In this document: one piece after another, positions 35,991-45,937 of the stretch | How the letters are laid out: the number at the start of each line of letters is the position of its first letter | Numbering within the stretch: position 1 is the first letter of the stretch | DNA from: Bacillus amyloliquefaciens DSM 7 = ATCC 23350 | GTDB lineage: Bacteria; Bacillota; Bacilli; Bacillales; Bacillaceae | DNA: 64,000 nt | Reading direction: 5' to 3' | Assembly: GCF_000196735.1 (NCBI RefSeq) | Contig: NC_014551.1 | Span: forward strand, 3,715,001 to 3,779,000 | The notes under the pieces: model-generated | Told to the model about the DNA's origin: nothing | What the model saw: only the letters and a program-made list of their open reading frames with translations | The model's database searches: none | Position numbers and translations under genes: made by a program

Positions 35991-36872
35991 ATGCTTGGAG
36001 GTATTGAAGCCGGCGGCACGAAATTTGTCTGTGCCGCCGGACAAAAAGACGGCACCATTCTGGACAGAATCGAGTTTCCGACGGGAGAACCGGATGAAAC
36101 CCTCAGACAGGTCATCCGTTATTTTAAAGATTTCCCGATAGAAGCCATTGGCATCGGGTCGTTCGGGCCGATTGATATCCGTCCCGACAGTCAAACTTAC
36201 GGGTGCATTACCGCGACGCCGAAGACAGCCTGGCGGAACTGCCCTTTTCTCCAAACGATCAAAAACGCTCTGCAAATTCCCGCAGGCTTCACCACCGACG
36301 TCAATGCGGCGGCGCTCGGAGAAGCTTCTTTCGGCGCGGCCAAAAACGCGGACAGCTGCCTCTATTTGACGGTCGGCACGGGCATCGGCGCGGGCGCCAT
36401 CATGAACGGCAGATTTGTTCAAGGGCTGTCACACCCTGAAATGGGCCATATTTACGTCAGAAGACATCCGGACGACGGCTACAAAGGCAATTGCCCTTAC
36501 CATACAGATTGTCTGGAAGGTCTCGCGGCAGGCCCCGCCATTGAGAAACGCTGGGGGAAAAAAGCATATCTGCTGACGGATCTCAAAGAGGTATGGGAGC
36601 TTGAGGGCTATTATATCGCTGAAGCGCTTGTGCAGTATATCCTCATTCTTTCTCCCGAAAAAATCATTCTCGGCGGGGGCGTCATGAAGCAGCGGCAGTT
36701 GTTCTCTTATATCCGTCAGCACGTAAAAAAGCGGCTGAATCAATATATTGATCTGCCCGATATTGAAAACTGCATTGTTCCCCCTCAATTGGGCATTCAC
36801 TCCGGCGCGGCCGGTTCGCTCGTATTGGCGGAGCAGGCCTTAGAGGCGGCAAACCGGGAGGCGGGAAAATGA
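35991..36872 (+). CDS. gmuE: Fructokinase GmuE (ROK family)
   Basis: 293 residues from ATG 35991 with CGGAGGAGG upstream; the longer open frame overlaps gmuD and is not used. ROK-family sugar kinase: ATP-binding GIEAGGTKFVCA at residues 3-14, GTGIGAGAIMNG near 128, and the zinc-binding set H-x-CPYHTDCLEG near 150-165. It phosphorylates fructose or mannose freed in the pathway to the 6-phosphate. Overlaps gmuF by four bases. Confidence 0.88.
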   Translation: MLGGIEAGGTKFVCAAGQKDGTILDRIEFPTGEPDETLRQVIRYFKDFPIEAIGIGSFGPIDIRPDSQTYGCITATPKTAWRNCPFLQTIKNALQIPAGFTTDVNAAALGEASFGAAKNADSCLYLTVGTGIGAGAIMNGRFVQGLSHPEMGHIYVRRHPDDGYKGNCPYHTDCLEGLAAGPAIEKRWGKKAYLLTDLKEVWELEGYYIAEALVQYILILSPEKIILGGGVMKQRQLFSYIRQHVKKRLNQYIDLPDIENCIVPPQLGIHSGAAGSLVLAEQALEAANREAGK

Positions 36873-37813
36873 CGAAGCTCTTATTTTTAGAACCGGTTTT
36901 TAAAGAAAGATTATGGGGCGGGACGAAGCTGCGCGATACATTCGGGTATGAGATTCCTTCTGAACGGACGGGAGAGTGCTGGGCGATTTCAGCTCATCCG
37001 CACGGTGCATCCATCGTGCGGAACGGACCTTTTTCCGGAACATCATTACACCGTCTCTGGAATGAACATCCTGAACTGTTCGGACATCCGAAAGAAGACG
37101 CTTTCCCCCTGCTCACAAAGATTCTTGATGCTGATATGGACTTATCCGTACAGGTGCACCCGAATGACGCATATGCGCATCGGCATGAAAACGGAGAACT
37201 CGGAAAAACGGAATTCTGGTATGTCTTGGACTGCCAAAAAGACGCGGAGCTCATTTTAGGGCACCGCGCCCAAACAAAAGAAGATTTCGTTCGGCTCATT
37301 GAACGAAACGAGTGGGATCATCTGCTCCGCCGCATCCCAATTAAGCCCGGCGACTTTTTCTATGTCCCGAGCGGCACGCTGCACGCTTTATGTGAAGGTA
37401 CGCTCGTTCTTGAAATCCAGCAAAGCTCTGATGCCACCTACCGGCTTTACGACTATGACCGTACCGATGAGAACGGGAATAAACGCGAGCTTCACCTTCA
37501 GAAAGCAATTGACGTAACAGACATACCGCATACCGATCAAAATGTAAAAAGCACAAAGCATCAGATCGGAGATGCTCTTATTACGATACTCGCTGAAACA
37601 CCTTTCTTTTCAATTTATAAATGGAACGTGAGCGGGAAAGCATCATTCCCCGCACCCGGCCGGTATTTACTCGCAAGCGTCATTAAAGGACGCGGAAAAC
37701 TGGATGGATGCTCCATTCAGAAAGGCGGGCACTTTATTGTGCCGGCGGATTTCGGAGATTTTGTTATAGAAGGAGATTGTGAGGTTATCGTTTCACATCC
37801 TTCATCATCTTAA
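36869..37813 (+). CDS. gmuF: Mannose-6-phosphate isomerase GmuF
   Basis: 314 residues, type I phosphomannose isomerase of the cupin fold. The zinc ligands are readable: QVHPNDAYAHRHE (His and Glu near residue 95-106) and PSGTLHALCEGT (His near 174). It converts mannose-6-phosphate to fructose-6-phosphate, feeding glucomannan-derived mannose to glycolysis. Coupled to gmuE by ATGA overlap. Confidence 0.9.
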   Translation: MTKLLFLEPVFKERLWGGTKLRDTFGYEIPSERTGECWAISAHPHGASIVRNGPFSGTSLHRLWNEHPELFGHPKEDAFPLLTKILDADMDLSVQVHPNDAYAHRHENGELGKTEFWYVLDCQKDAELILGHRAQTKEDFVRLIERNEWDHLLRRIPIKPGDFFYVPSGTLHALCEGTLVLEIQQSSDATYRLYDYDRTDENGNKRELHLQKAIDVTDIPHTDQNVKSTKHQIGDALITILAETPFFSIYKWNVSGKASFPAPGRYLLASVIKGRGKLDGCSIQKGGHFIVPADFGDFVIEGDCEVIVSHPSSS

Positions 37814-37833
37814 AAAATCAGGAGGTCTTTTTT

Positions 37834-38916
37834 ATGCTCAAAAAGTTCGCAGTCTGTCTGTCTATCATTTTATTACTCATCTCAGCCGCCCGTCCGATAT
37901 CGGCTCACACCGTTTACCCTGTCAATCCCAATGCCCAGCAGACGACAAAAGACGTCATGAACTGGCTGGCGCATTTGCCCAACCGTTCAGAAAACAGGGT
38001 CATGTCCGGTGCATTCGGCGGGTACAGCGATGTCACCTTTTCAATGACGGAGGAAAACCGCTTGAAAAACGCGACGGGACAGTCTCCCGCCATCTACGGC
38101 TGTGATTATGGGAGAGGGTGGCTGGAAACATCGGATATCACCGATTCTATCGACTACAGCTGCAACAGCAGCCTCATTTCGTACTGGAAAAGCGGCGGCC
38201 TCCCTCAGGTCAGCCTGCATCTCGCAAATCCGGCCTTTCCATCAGGACACTATAAAACGGCCATTTCAAACAGCCAGTATAAAAATATCCTGAACCCTTC
38301 AACTGTTGAAGGACGGCGGCTTGAGGCCTTGCTCAGCAAAATCGCCGACGGCCTTACTCAGCTGAAAAATCAAGGCGTCACCGTTCTGTTCAGGCCGCTG
38401 CATGAGATGAACGGTGAATGGTTCTGGTGGGGGCTGACAGGCTACAACCAAAAAGACACTGAGAGAATCTCGCTGTACAAAGAGCTTTACAAGAAGATAT
38501 ACCGCTATATGACAGAGACAAGAGGATTGGATAATCTTTTGTGGGTGTATTCGCCTGATGCCAACAGAGACTTCAAAACAGACTTCTACCCAGGCTCATC
38601 TTATGTGGATATTACCGGACTGGATGCTTACTTCACCGACCCGTATGCGATATCAGGCTATGATGAAATGCTGTCTCTGAAAAAACCGTTTGCCTTTGCC
38701 GAGACCGGTCCGTCCGGTAATATCGGAAGCTTTGATTACGCTGTTTTTATCAATGCGATCAGGCAAAAGTATCCCGAGACAACCTACTTTTTGACATGGG
38801 ATGAACAATTAAGCCCGGCAGCCAATCAAGGCGCGCAAAGCCTTTATCAAAACAGCTGGACGCTGAACAAGGGCGAAATGTGGAATGGCGGAACCTTGAC
38901 GCCGATCGCGGAATAA
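37834..38916 (+). CDS. gmuG: Secreted endo-beta-1,4-mannanase GmuG (GH26)
   Basis: 360 residues. Signal peptide 1-24 (cleavage after ISA), then a glycoside hydrolase family 26 barrel: acid/base Glu in FRPLHEMNGEWFWWG (about residue 190) and nucleophile Glu in FAFAETGPSG (about 290). It cuts mannan and glucomannan outside the cell to oligomers imported by GmuBAC. AGGAGG precedes the ATG. Last gene of the operon. Confidence 0.93.
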   Translation: MLKKFAVCLSIILLLISAARPISAHTVYPVNPNAQQTTKDVMNWLAHLPNRSENRVMSGAFGGYSDVTFSMTEENRLKNATGQSPAIYGCDYGRGWLETSDITDSIDYSCNSSLISYWKSGGLPQVSLHLANPAFPSGHYKTAISNSQYKNILNPSTVEGRRLEALLSKIADGLTQLKNQGVTVLFRPLHEMNGEWFWWGLTGYNQKDTERISLYKELYKKIYRYMTETRGLDNLLWVYSPDANRDFKTDFYPGSSYVDITGLDAYFTDPYAISGYDEMLSLKKPFAFAETGPSGNIGSFDYAVFINAIRQKYPETTYFLTWDEQLSPAANQGAQSLYQNSWTLNKGEMWNGGTLTPIAE

Positions 38917-38936
38917 CCGCTTCTTTTGGAAAACCG

Positions 38937-38963
38937 GTTTTAAAAAACGGCTCTGCTGGGCAT
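38937..38963 (+). promoter_or_regulatory. SigF/SigB-like promoter of katX
   Basis: GTTTTA (38937-38942), 15 bases, GGGCAT (38958-38963), like the related SigB and SigF consensus sequences. katX is known in B. subtilis as a SigF gene that is also transcribed by SigB. Confidence 0.55.
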
Positions 38964-38994
38964 ATTGTTACCGTTTAAAAAGGAGGGTTCAACA

Positions 38995-40608
38995 ATGGAA
39001 AATAACAATAACAGCGATGAGACGCTTTCCAGTAAGACGACCGGTAAAGGCGAGTCAGAAGACACGCTGACAAACCGGCAGGGCCATCCGGTCACTGACA
39101 ATCAGAATGTCAGGACAGTCGGCAACAGAGGGCCGACAACATTGGAGAATTATGATTTTTTGGAGAAAATCAGCCACTTTGACCGTGAACGGATTCCGGA
39201 GCGTGTCGTTCACGCGCGAGGCGCCGGCGCACACGGATACTTCGAGGCATACGGAAGTTTTGGAGACGAGGAGATTTCGAAATACACAAGAGCAAAGGTG
39301 TTCCAAAAGAAAGGAACGAAGACACCGGCGTTTGTGCGTTTTTCAACTGTCAATCACGGAAAACATTCGCCGGAAACACTGCGTGACCCGCGGGGATTTG
39401 CCGTTAAGCTTTATACGGAAGACGGCAACTGGGATCTGGTCGGCAACAACCTGAAAATCTTTTTTATCCGTGATCCGCTGAAGTTTCCGGATCTTGTTCA
39501 CGCATTTCAGCCTGATCCCGTTACGAACATTCAGGACGGCGAGCGGATATTCGATTTTATTTCCCAATCACCGGAAGCAACTCATATGATCACGTTCTTG
39601 TTCTCACCGTGGGGCATCCCGGCCAACTACCGGCAGATGCAGGGCTCAGGGGTTCACGCGTACAGATGGGTCAATGAAGAAGGAAAAGCCGTGCTCGTCA
39701 AATATCACTTTGAACCGAAACAGGGCATCCGCAACCTGACACAAAAGGAAGCGGAAGAGATTCAGGGGAAAAACTTCAACCATGCGACACAGGATTTGTA
39801 TGAAGCGATTGAAAAAGGCGATTACCCTGAATGGGAAGTGTATGCGCAAATCATGACTGATGACGAGCATCCCGAGCTTGATTTTGATCCGCTTGACCCG
39901 ACCAAGCTGTGGTATAAAGACGATTTCCCTTGGAAGCCGATCGGTAAATTGGTTCTGAACAAAAACCCGGAAAACTACCACGCCGAGGTGGAACAAGCAT
40001 CATTCGGAACGGGCGTGCTTGTGGACGGCCTTGATTTTTCAGATGATAAATTGCTTCAGGGGCGTACATTCGCCTATTCAGATACCCAGCGGTACCGCGT
40101 CGGCGCAAATTACTTGCAGCTTCCGATCAACTCGCCGAAAAAGCATGTCGCCACCAACCAGGAAGGCGGACAAATGCAGTATCGGGTCGATCGGGCAAAA
40201 GGACAAAACCCGCACGTCAACTATGAGCCGTCCATTATGGGCGGACTGAAAGAAGCGAAGCAGGATGGGAAAGACCATACGCCTCATGTCGAAGGCGACG
40301 TGAAGCGGGAAGCGATCGACCGGACGAATAACTTCGGTCAGGCCGGAGAAACGTACCGCCGATTTTCGGAATTTGAACGGAACGAATTGATTACAAACTT
40401 GGTCAATACGCTGTCTTCTTGCCGAAAAGAAATTCAGGATCAAATGATCGAGAACTTCACAAAAGCAGATCCGGACTACGGAAAACGTGTTGCGGAAGGA
40501 CTGAAAAAAGCCTCCGAAAGCAACAGCGGCGGGCCGATCGGCACAACGGATACGGCACAGGCCGCAAAGCAGGCTGAACAGGAAAGCCATCCGTCAGATC
40601 CGTATTAA
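38995..40608 (+). CDS. katX: Catalase KatX (spore catalase)
   Basis: 537 residues from ATG 38995 with AAGGAGGG upstream. Monofunctional haem catalase: catalytic His in [18 protein letters not shown] (about residues 63-80), Asn in [11 protein letters not shown] region, and the proximal haem Tyr in [14 protein letters not shown] (about 365). The polar N-terminal extension ([17 protein letters not shown]) and overall length fit KatX rather than the shorter KatA. It breaks down hydrogen peroxide, protecting germinating spores. Ends in a strong bidirectional terminator. Confidence 0.88.
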   Translation: MENNNNSDETLSSKTTGKGESEDTLTNRQGHPVTDNQNVRTVGNRGPTTLENYDFLEKISHFDRERIPERVVHARGAGAHGYFEAYGSFGDEEISKYTRAKVFQKKGTKTPAFVRFSTVNHGKHSPETLRDPRGFAVKLYTEDGNWDLVGNNLKIFFIRDPLKFPDLVHAFQPDPVTNIQDGERIFDFISQSPEATHMITFLFSPWGIPANYRQMQGSGVHAYRWVNEEGKAVLVKYHFEPKQGIRNLTQKEAEEIQGKNFNHATQDLYEAIEKGDYPEWEVYAQIMTDDEHPELDFDPLDPTKLWYKDDFPWKPIGKLVLNKNPENYHAEVEQASFGTGVLVDGLDFSDDKLLQGRTFAYSDTQRYRVGANYLQLPINSPKKHVATNQEGGQMQYRVDRAKGQNPHVNYEPSIMGGLKEAKQDGKDHTPHVEGDVKREAIDRTNNFGQAGETYRRFSEFERNELITNLVNTLSSCRKEIQDQMIENFTKADPDYGKRVAEGLKKASESNSGGPIGTTDTAQAAKQAEQESHPSDPY

Positions 40609-40610
40609 AC

Positions 40611-40644
40611 AAAAAAAACAGGACAGCAGCGTCCTGTTTTTTTT
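40611..40644. terminator. Bidirectional terminator between katX and yxeI-like gene
   Basis: ACAGGAC agcagc GTCCTGT flanked by eight A and eight T, between convergent genes. Confidence 0.9.
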
Positions 40645-40647
40645 GAG

Positions 40648-41634
40648 CTAATTGAGCTCCTGTATATTCTGCTCCGCCACAGCCGCAAATACTTTCGGCT
40701 CCGGACGGTCAAGATCTTCATGGAATAAACTTACTTTATGAATCTGCCGGTTGTCGTACAGATGAAAGTAATAGTTCCCCGTGTCACAGCACATGACCGA
40801 CGTATACTGCGTATAATCAATTTCATTCTCCTCAGTGATCACCGCGCCTTTTGGAATATTCACATTGGACAGCACGTGAAAAGCTGCCGTGACCCCTTCC
40901 GTTTCATGAGCTGCAGGCTCCAAATGCTCTTTCAGATAAGCGGCTCTGATGAATCGGGATGGCGGCGTGTAATCACCGGGAAGCCCGATCGTTCCTGAGC
41001 CTTGCCCGAATGCGGTTAATGTCATTCCGCCCAATGTTTTGCTTTCTGACTGCTGCGGCCTGATTCCGATATAATGGCGCAGATTGGTCACATGCCAAGG
41101 AAATTCAGGGCTGTTGGTCATCACTCCAGGTTTGTTGTCATAGACTTTCATTCCTTCCGGTGTCGGCTCGATCACAATGCAGCCGCCCGTGCGGTCTGAT
41201 AAAATCCAATGAAGGGGCAGGACCGTATCCAATAACATTAATTTCTTCTCTACAATCGTCAGTGAACCAAGCTTTTCCTTTACATCTTCAACAGATTCAC
41301 AGTTTGATAAGGTCCATGTGACAAACTCGTGAGGAGCGATGTGAGAGGTGCCCTCCCGTTCCGCTTTCTCGTATCCCGCAAAGCCCGGAAAATACAGTGT
41401 CGCACACGACAGTCCTTTTTCATTCACGCCGTCGGCAAACAGAATATTGCCGAGATTTCTCCCCATGCCGATAAATGCGTATTTCGTCTTATGCAGCCTG
41501 CCGTCAGCTTCACTTTTCCAGCTGTACTGACGAGGGTAAAGCATGACGTCCGTGCCGAGCTGAAAAGCAAAATCCATCGTTCGCGCCAATAAGTGGTTAC
41601 CGTCTGCCGTTTTCAATGTAAGACTTGTACACAT
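40648..41634 (-). CDS. yxeI: Choloylglycine hydrolase/penicillin V acylase-family enzyme, YxeI-like
   Basis: 328 residues from ATG 41634, with AAGGGGAT upstream; the open frame to 41745 would bury the catalytic residue. As in all Ntn-hydrolases of this family, Cys is residue 2 (MCTSLTLKT) and becomes the N-terminal nucleophile after Met removal. Other conserved points are RTMDFAF (Arg and Asp near 18-21), [14 protein letters not shown] near 78, and [17 protein letters not shown] Asn near 170. It cleaves amide bonds, such as penicillin V, conjugated bile salts or acyl-homoserine lactones; the real substrate is not readable. In B. subtilis yxeI lies elsewhere, so this is a different location or a paralogue. 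No signal peptide. Confidence 0.82.
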   Translation of the reverse strand: MCTSLTLKTADGNHLLARTMDFAFQLGTDVMLYPRQYSWKSEADGRLHKTKYAFIGMGRNLGNILFADGVNEKGLSCATLYFPGFAGYEKAEREGTSHIAPHEFVTWTLSNCESVEDVKEKLGSLTIVEKKLMLLDTVLPLHWILSDRTGGCIVIEPTPEGMKVYDNKPGVMTNSPEFPWHVTNLRHYIGIRPQQSESKTLGGMTLTAFGQGSGTIGLPGDYTPPSRFIRAAYLKEHLEPAAHETEGVTAAFHVLSNVNIPKGAVITEENEIDYTQYTSVMCCDTGNYYFHLYDNRQIHKVSLFHEDLDRPEPKVFAAVAEQNIQELN

Positions 41635-41911
41635 ATCATCAATCCCCTTTTCAATAATGAAATTTACACAAAGTAAACTATTCTTCCAGCTTAACGAATA
41701 ATGATTCCATTCGTCAAAGAATTGACACATTTCTCTTTGATACATATTAGCCGGCCTTTAAACCTATCCATACCTTTTAACCCCTGCCAAAATCGTTTTT
41801 GCGGTATCAGTTTGGTTTTTTAAAAAAACTTTACTGGAATTTGTAAACGGCAAGTCATTCTGTTAAGCTATGACTTTATGTTAAAGAAGAACATACGGAG
41901 GAGATTATCTA

Positions 41912-43270
41912 TTGAAAGTAGAAAGGCGAACGATTGAACATATTCCGCATCATGAAAGACACGGAAAGGCCAGAGATTTGTTTCCCGTTTGGTTCGGGGC
42001 GAATATGCATATCACGACGTTAGTCACCGGCACACTGCCCGTTACAATGGGACTCGATCTCTTATGGAGTATCGCCGCCATTATTATCGGAACCTTTATC
42101 GGCGCAATTTTTATGGCGTCTCATTCCGCACAAGGACCCCAGCTCGGCATTCCGCAAATGATTCAAAGCCGCGCGCAATTCGGCGTGATCGGAGCGATTC
42201 TGCCCCTCTTTTTGGTCATGTTTATTTATCTTGGTTTCTTTGCGAGCAGTACGATTCTCGCAGCCGGCACACTGAGCAGCTATGTCCCGATTCCGGCTTC
42301 ATGGTGTATTATCGGCTTAAGCGCCATCTGTTTTTTACTCACGATTTACGGTCATGATCTGATTCACAAAATGCAGAAAATCCTCTCTTGGACCTCCTTT
42401 GCCGTTTTTTTTGCAGCAACGATTCTTATTTTTCAACTGCCGATTCCCTCAGGAAGCTGGGTACCCGGCTCATTAGATCTGCCTGTTTTCTTAGTGGCGG
42501 TCAGCGCGGTGGCGACATGGCAGCTGGCATACGCGCCATATGTGGCAGATTACTCCCGCTATCTGCCGGTCAAAACACCGGCATCGCATACTTTCTGGTA
42601 CAGCTATGCAGGCACATCAGTCAGTTCCATCTGGATGATGCTTCTCGGCGCTATTTTGACGACGGCGCTCCCGGAATTTACCGCTAATGCAGGAAATGAG
42701 ATTGTCCGATTGTTCGGTCCGTTTTCCTTTATTATGCTGATCATTGTCTTGTTCGGGCAAATGGCGATCAACGTCTTTAATTTATACGGAGCCTTTATGT
42801 CAACCACGACCACCTTGGAGCCGTTTTTGAAACTGAAGGTGACGCCGAAAACAAGAGTGGTGATGATCCTTTGTGTCACGGCAGCGGGTACTGTGTTAAG
42901 TCTCTTGGGCCAAAGCAACTTCATGGAACTGTTTTTAAATTTTATCTTTTTCATCAGTTATTTCTTAATTCCATGGACGGCGATCAACCTCGTGGATTAC
43001 TATTTCATCCGCCGCGGAAAATACCACGTCAAATCGATGTTTGACGTAAACGGACAATACGGCAGGATCAACTGGATTACAGCGGCCGCCTTCGTTTTGT
43101 CGATTATTTTAGAAATCCCGTTCATCAATACATCCTTTTACATCGGACCGCTCGCAGAAATATTCGGCGGAGGCGACATTGCCTGGATCGTCGGCCTGGC
43201 CGTGCCGTCGCTGCTGTATTATTTCCTGATGAAATCAAGGTTGAAACATAAAGAGGCGCCTTCCATATAA
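41912..43270 (+). CDS. yxlA: NCS1-family nucleobase permease YxlA
   Basis: 452 residues from TTG 41912 with CGGAGGAGA upstream. About twelve membrane helices; purine-cytosine permease (NCS1) family. The N-terminal segment RDLFPVWFGANMHITTLVTG and the loop SHSAQGPQLGIPQMIQSRAQFG near 70-90 are family landmarks. Probably imports a purine, cytosine, thiamine precursor or similar compound; substrate unassigned. Convergent with nnrD. Confidence 0.88.
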   Translation: MKVERRTIEHIPHHERHGKARDLFPVWFGANMHITTLVTGTLPVTMGLDLLWSIAAIIIGTFIGAIFMASHSAQGPQLGIPQMIQSRAQFGVIGAILPLFLVMFIYLGFFASSTILAAGTLSSYVPIPASWCIIGLSAICFLLTIYGHDLIHKMQKILSWTSFAVFFAATILIFQLPIPSGSWVPGSLDLPVFLVAVSAVATWQLAYAPYVADYSRYLPVKTPASHTFWYSYAGTSVSSIWMMLLGAILTTALPEFTANAGNEIVRLFGPFSFIMLIIVLFGQMAINVFNLYGAFMSTTTTLEPFLKLKVTPKTRVVMILCVTAAGTVLSLLGQSNFMELFLNFIFFISYFLIPWTAINLVDYYFIRRGKYHVKSMFDVNGQYGRINWITAAAFVLSIILEIPFINTSFYIGPLAEIFGGGDIAWIVGLAVPSLLYYFLMKSRLKHKEAPSI

Positions 43271-43281
43271 AGACGCCTCTT
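43252..43281. terminator. Terminator between yxlA and nnrD
   Basis: GAGGCG ... CGCCTC hairpin with flanking AAA and TTCTTT, overlapping the yxlA stop region. Confidence 0.7.
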
Positions 43282-43283
43282 CT

Positions 43284-44115
43284 TTATTCATACTGTTTCC
43301 ACACCCGCGGCAGCAGTTCAGAAAGTTCGTGCGCCAATAAGGTATGGGCGGAGCGCTCTTTCGTCCATAATTCCGCACAGGCGCCGTGAAGACGGACGGC
43401 GTTCAATACGGCATGCTTCGGTTCTTGATGGCAGCACAGCATGCCGAGGATCATTCCCGTCAGCGTGTCGCCGGTCCCGCCTTTTGCAAGCGCGCCGTTT
43501 CCGGTTGTATTCCTGCGGCACTCCCCATCGGGAAAAGCGATAATGGTTTCGTTTCCTTTCAGGACAATCGTGACACGAAGCCGCTCCGCCCACTCCGCGG
43601 CATATGCGGCTCTGTTCTGCTGAATCTCCTGAATCGGAAGGCCTGTCATTCTGGAAAATTCGCCGGGATGAGGCGTCAAGATCACCGGGGCTTCCCTCTT
43701 TGGATAGGTTCTTTTCGTAATGGCGCCCGCATCCAGTATGACGGGATAATCGGCAGAAAGCAGCTGATCAGCCGCCTGTTGCACTTCATCCGTTTGCGGG
43801 AGTCCCGGCCCGATGGCCGCAGCCCGGATGTTCTCTTCAGGCTGGCCGTCCGCGGCTTTTTTCCAGCCGTCACGCCAGTATGTCGCTTCCAGCAGCACCG
43901 GGACGATGAGCGGGGATGACGCCTGCCGACGTACCGATGACAAGCTTGCCGACACCGCTTCTCATCGCGCCCAATCCGGCCAGAAGGGCGGCTCCCGGCA
44001 TATCTTCGCTCCCAGCCAGCAATAACGCCGTCCCGAACGTTCCTTTATGGCTGTCTGCGTCCCGTTTCGGCAGTGTGTCTTTCACATCCTGCTCCGTCCA
44101 ATCAAGTATGTTCAT
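43284..44115 (-). pseudogene. nnrD: NAD(P)H-hydrate dehydratase NnrD (YxkO), frameshifted
   Basis: Two overlapping frames together give one complete family member. The upstream part (ATG 44115) codes for MNILDWTEQDVKDTLP... to GTSAGVIP; the downstream part continues with LIVPVLLEATYWRDGWKK and runs to the normal C-terminus at 43284, with the active-site motif NGALAKGGTGDTLTGM. They are joined by dropping one G in the run GGGG at 43912-43915 (four C on the coding strand where three keep frame). Intact, the protein would be about 276 residues and would repair hydrated NAD(P)H using ADP. Either a real inactivating mutation or a homopolymer sequencing error. No replacement start with a ribosome binding site is evident for the second frame. 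Confidence 0.85.
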
Positions 44116-44176
44116 CTCTGTACCTCCTCGTCTGTCTCCTATTTATATTCCAAATCAGGAGCAATTTTAAACCGCA

Positions 44177-44207
44177 CAAAAAAAACAGCCGCTCGTTTGC
44201 GGCTGTT
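44177..44207 (-). terminator. Terminator of the cyd operon
   Basis: AAACAGCCGC aaacga GCGGCTGTTT on the minus strand, followed by a run of T; overlaps the cydD stop. Confidence 0.85.
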
Positions 44208-45937
44208 TATGTTCTGATCGGAACGTCAAGACGGTAAAGCTTCCGGTACCGTTCGTTTTCTGCAAGCAGCTCTTGATGGGTTCCTTCCATTTCTGCTTTT
44301 CCATTTTCTAAAAAGACGATTTTATCAGCTGTTTCCACACCTGCTAAGTGGTGTGTGATCCAGAGAATCGTTTTCTCTTTAAAGACGTCAAAAATGGTCT
44401 CAAGCAAGTCACTTTCGGTGACCGCATCAAGGCCGACCGTCGGTTCATCAAGGATAATGACCGGCGTATCCTGGAGCAGAATACGGGCAAGCGCGATCCG
44501 CTGCCGTTCCCCGCCGGAGAAACGAATCCCCGTCTCCTGCACGGACGTTTCATACCCGTCAGGCAGTGATTCAATATAATCATGCAGCTTCACTTGCCGC
44601 GCCGCACGCCTGACATCTTCATCGCTCGCCTTGCCGTTTCCGAGACGGATATTGTTCATAATGCTCGTATTAAAGAGATGAGGCTTCTGATTCAAAACGG
44701 CTACCGCTGAGGAAATCTGATCCTGCACGGCCGCAGTTTCCAGCCCGTTCAGCGTCACTTTGCCCGAATCGGGAACTAAGGCGCCCTCAATTAAAGCGAG
44801 AGAAGTCGACTTACCTGAGCCGCTTCTGCCGAGTAGCGCCATTTTTTCACCTTGGCGGAGAGTGAAGGAAAAATGGTCAAGCACATGACTGTGCTGATCA
44901 TAAGAAAATGTCACGTTATCAAATGTCAGTGTCACATCAGATACATCCAGTTTCTCATCTGACTGCTTCACCTCACGCCCCCGCAGCTCCGGAGCCGCCT
45001 TACTCATTCTGCTGATGGAATCCTGATAAGAAGGCACTTCTGTCAGCGCATCCGAAAGGGGCAGAAAAGCCTCCGTCAATGGAAATACGACAAGCACAAA
45101 GGCCGCGATCATCGTGTTGGCGATGCTGCCGTCCGCATACTGACCCGCCGTCCAGAACAGCATGATCAATATGAAACCGCCGACAAGACATTGCGCGGCG
45201 AGGTCACGCAGCCTCGTAAAGCGCTGACGTTTGCTCTCAAGGTCAAACCATGCCTTTTCTTTCTCTTCATAAGAGGAAATAAAGGCGGCCTGACGTCCAG
45301 AAAACATCCAGTCGCTCACGCCGAGCACGGCATCTGTCAGCCGGCTGTAGAGCGTATTCCGGCCGCTTTTCAGCCTCATGTTTTTCGCTCTCGTCACTAG
45401 AAGCGATACAACCGGAAATAATACAACCAATACAAACAGGTAAATCGCCGCAAAAGCGGCAAACGGCCAGGAAAAGAAGCCGAGCCCGATAACGGATGCC
45501 GCATACAGCAGCAAAGCGGAAACCGCCGGGAAAATCGTTTTTAAAAACGCATCCTGCAAATGCTCAATATCCTCAGCCAAAATGCCGAGCATATCGCCCG
45601 TCCTAAAACGGGAGGAAAGCATGAGCGAGGCCGGCTCCAGCATATTGTAAAGCCGCACCCGCATGTCGGACACGATTTTCAAAATGATATGGTGCCCCGT
45701 CAGACGCTCAGCATATCGGGAGACTGAACGGGCAATCCCGAAGGTGCGCACGGCCACAATCGGAACGTACACGAGCAGGATATTCTCAGGCCTTGTCGCC
45801 GACTTTGAGATCAAAAAACCGGAAGTGAACATGAGAAAGGCCGCCGAAAAAATCGTCACCGCGCCTAAAAAAATCACAAGAACAAACAAACGGGCATTTT
45901 GCTTAATATACGGCAGAATCCATTCTTCTTTCCTCAT
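44207..45937 (-). CDS. cydD: ABC transporter CydD for cytochrome bd assembly
   Basis: 576 residues: six membrane helices (about 1-310) then an ABC ATPase domain with Walker A GRSGSGKST (near 365), signature FSGGERQRIALARI (near 470) and Walker B VIILDEPT. Works as a heterodimer with CydC; in E. coli the pair exports cysteine/glutathione and is needed to build the haem sites of cytochrome bd. Overlaps cydC by four bases. Fourth gene of cydABCD. Confidence 0.93.
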   Translation of the reverse strand: MRKEEWILPYIKQNARLFVLVIFLGAVTIFSAAFLMFTSGFLISKSATRPENILLVYVPIVAVRTFGIARSVSRYAERLTGHHIILKIVSDMRVRLYNMLEPASLMLSSRFRTGDMLGILAEDIEHLQDAFLKTIFPAVSALLLYAASVIGLGFFSWPFAAFAAIYLFVLVVLFPVVSLLVTRAKNMRLKSGRNTLYSRLTDAVLGVSDWMFSGRQAAFISSYEEKEKAWFDLESKRQRFTRLRDLAAQCLVGGFILIMLFWTAGQYADGSIANTMIAAFVLVVFPLTEAFLPLSDALTEVPSYQDSISRMSKAAPELRGREVKQSDEKLDVSDVTLTFDNVTFSYDQHSHVLDHFSFTLRQGEKMALLGRSGSGKSTSLALIEGALVPDSGKVTLNGLETAAVQDQISSAVAVLNQKPHLFNTSIMNNIRLGNGKASDEDVRRAARQVKLHDYIESLPDGYETSVQETGIRFSGGERQRIALARILLQDTPVIILDEPTVGLDAVTESDLLETIFDVFKEKTILWITHHLAGVETADKIVFLENGKAEMEGTHQELLAENERYRKLYRLDVPIRT

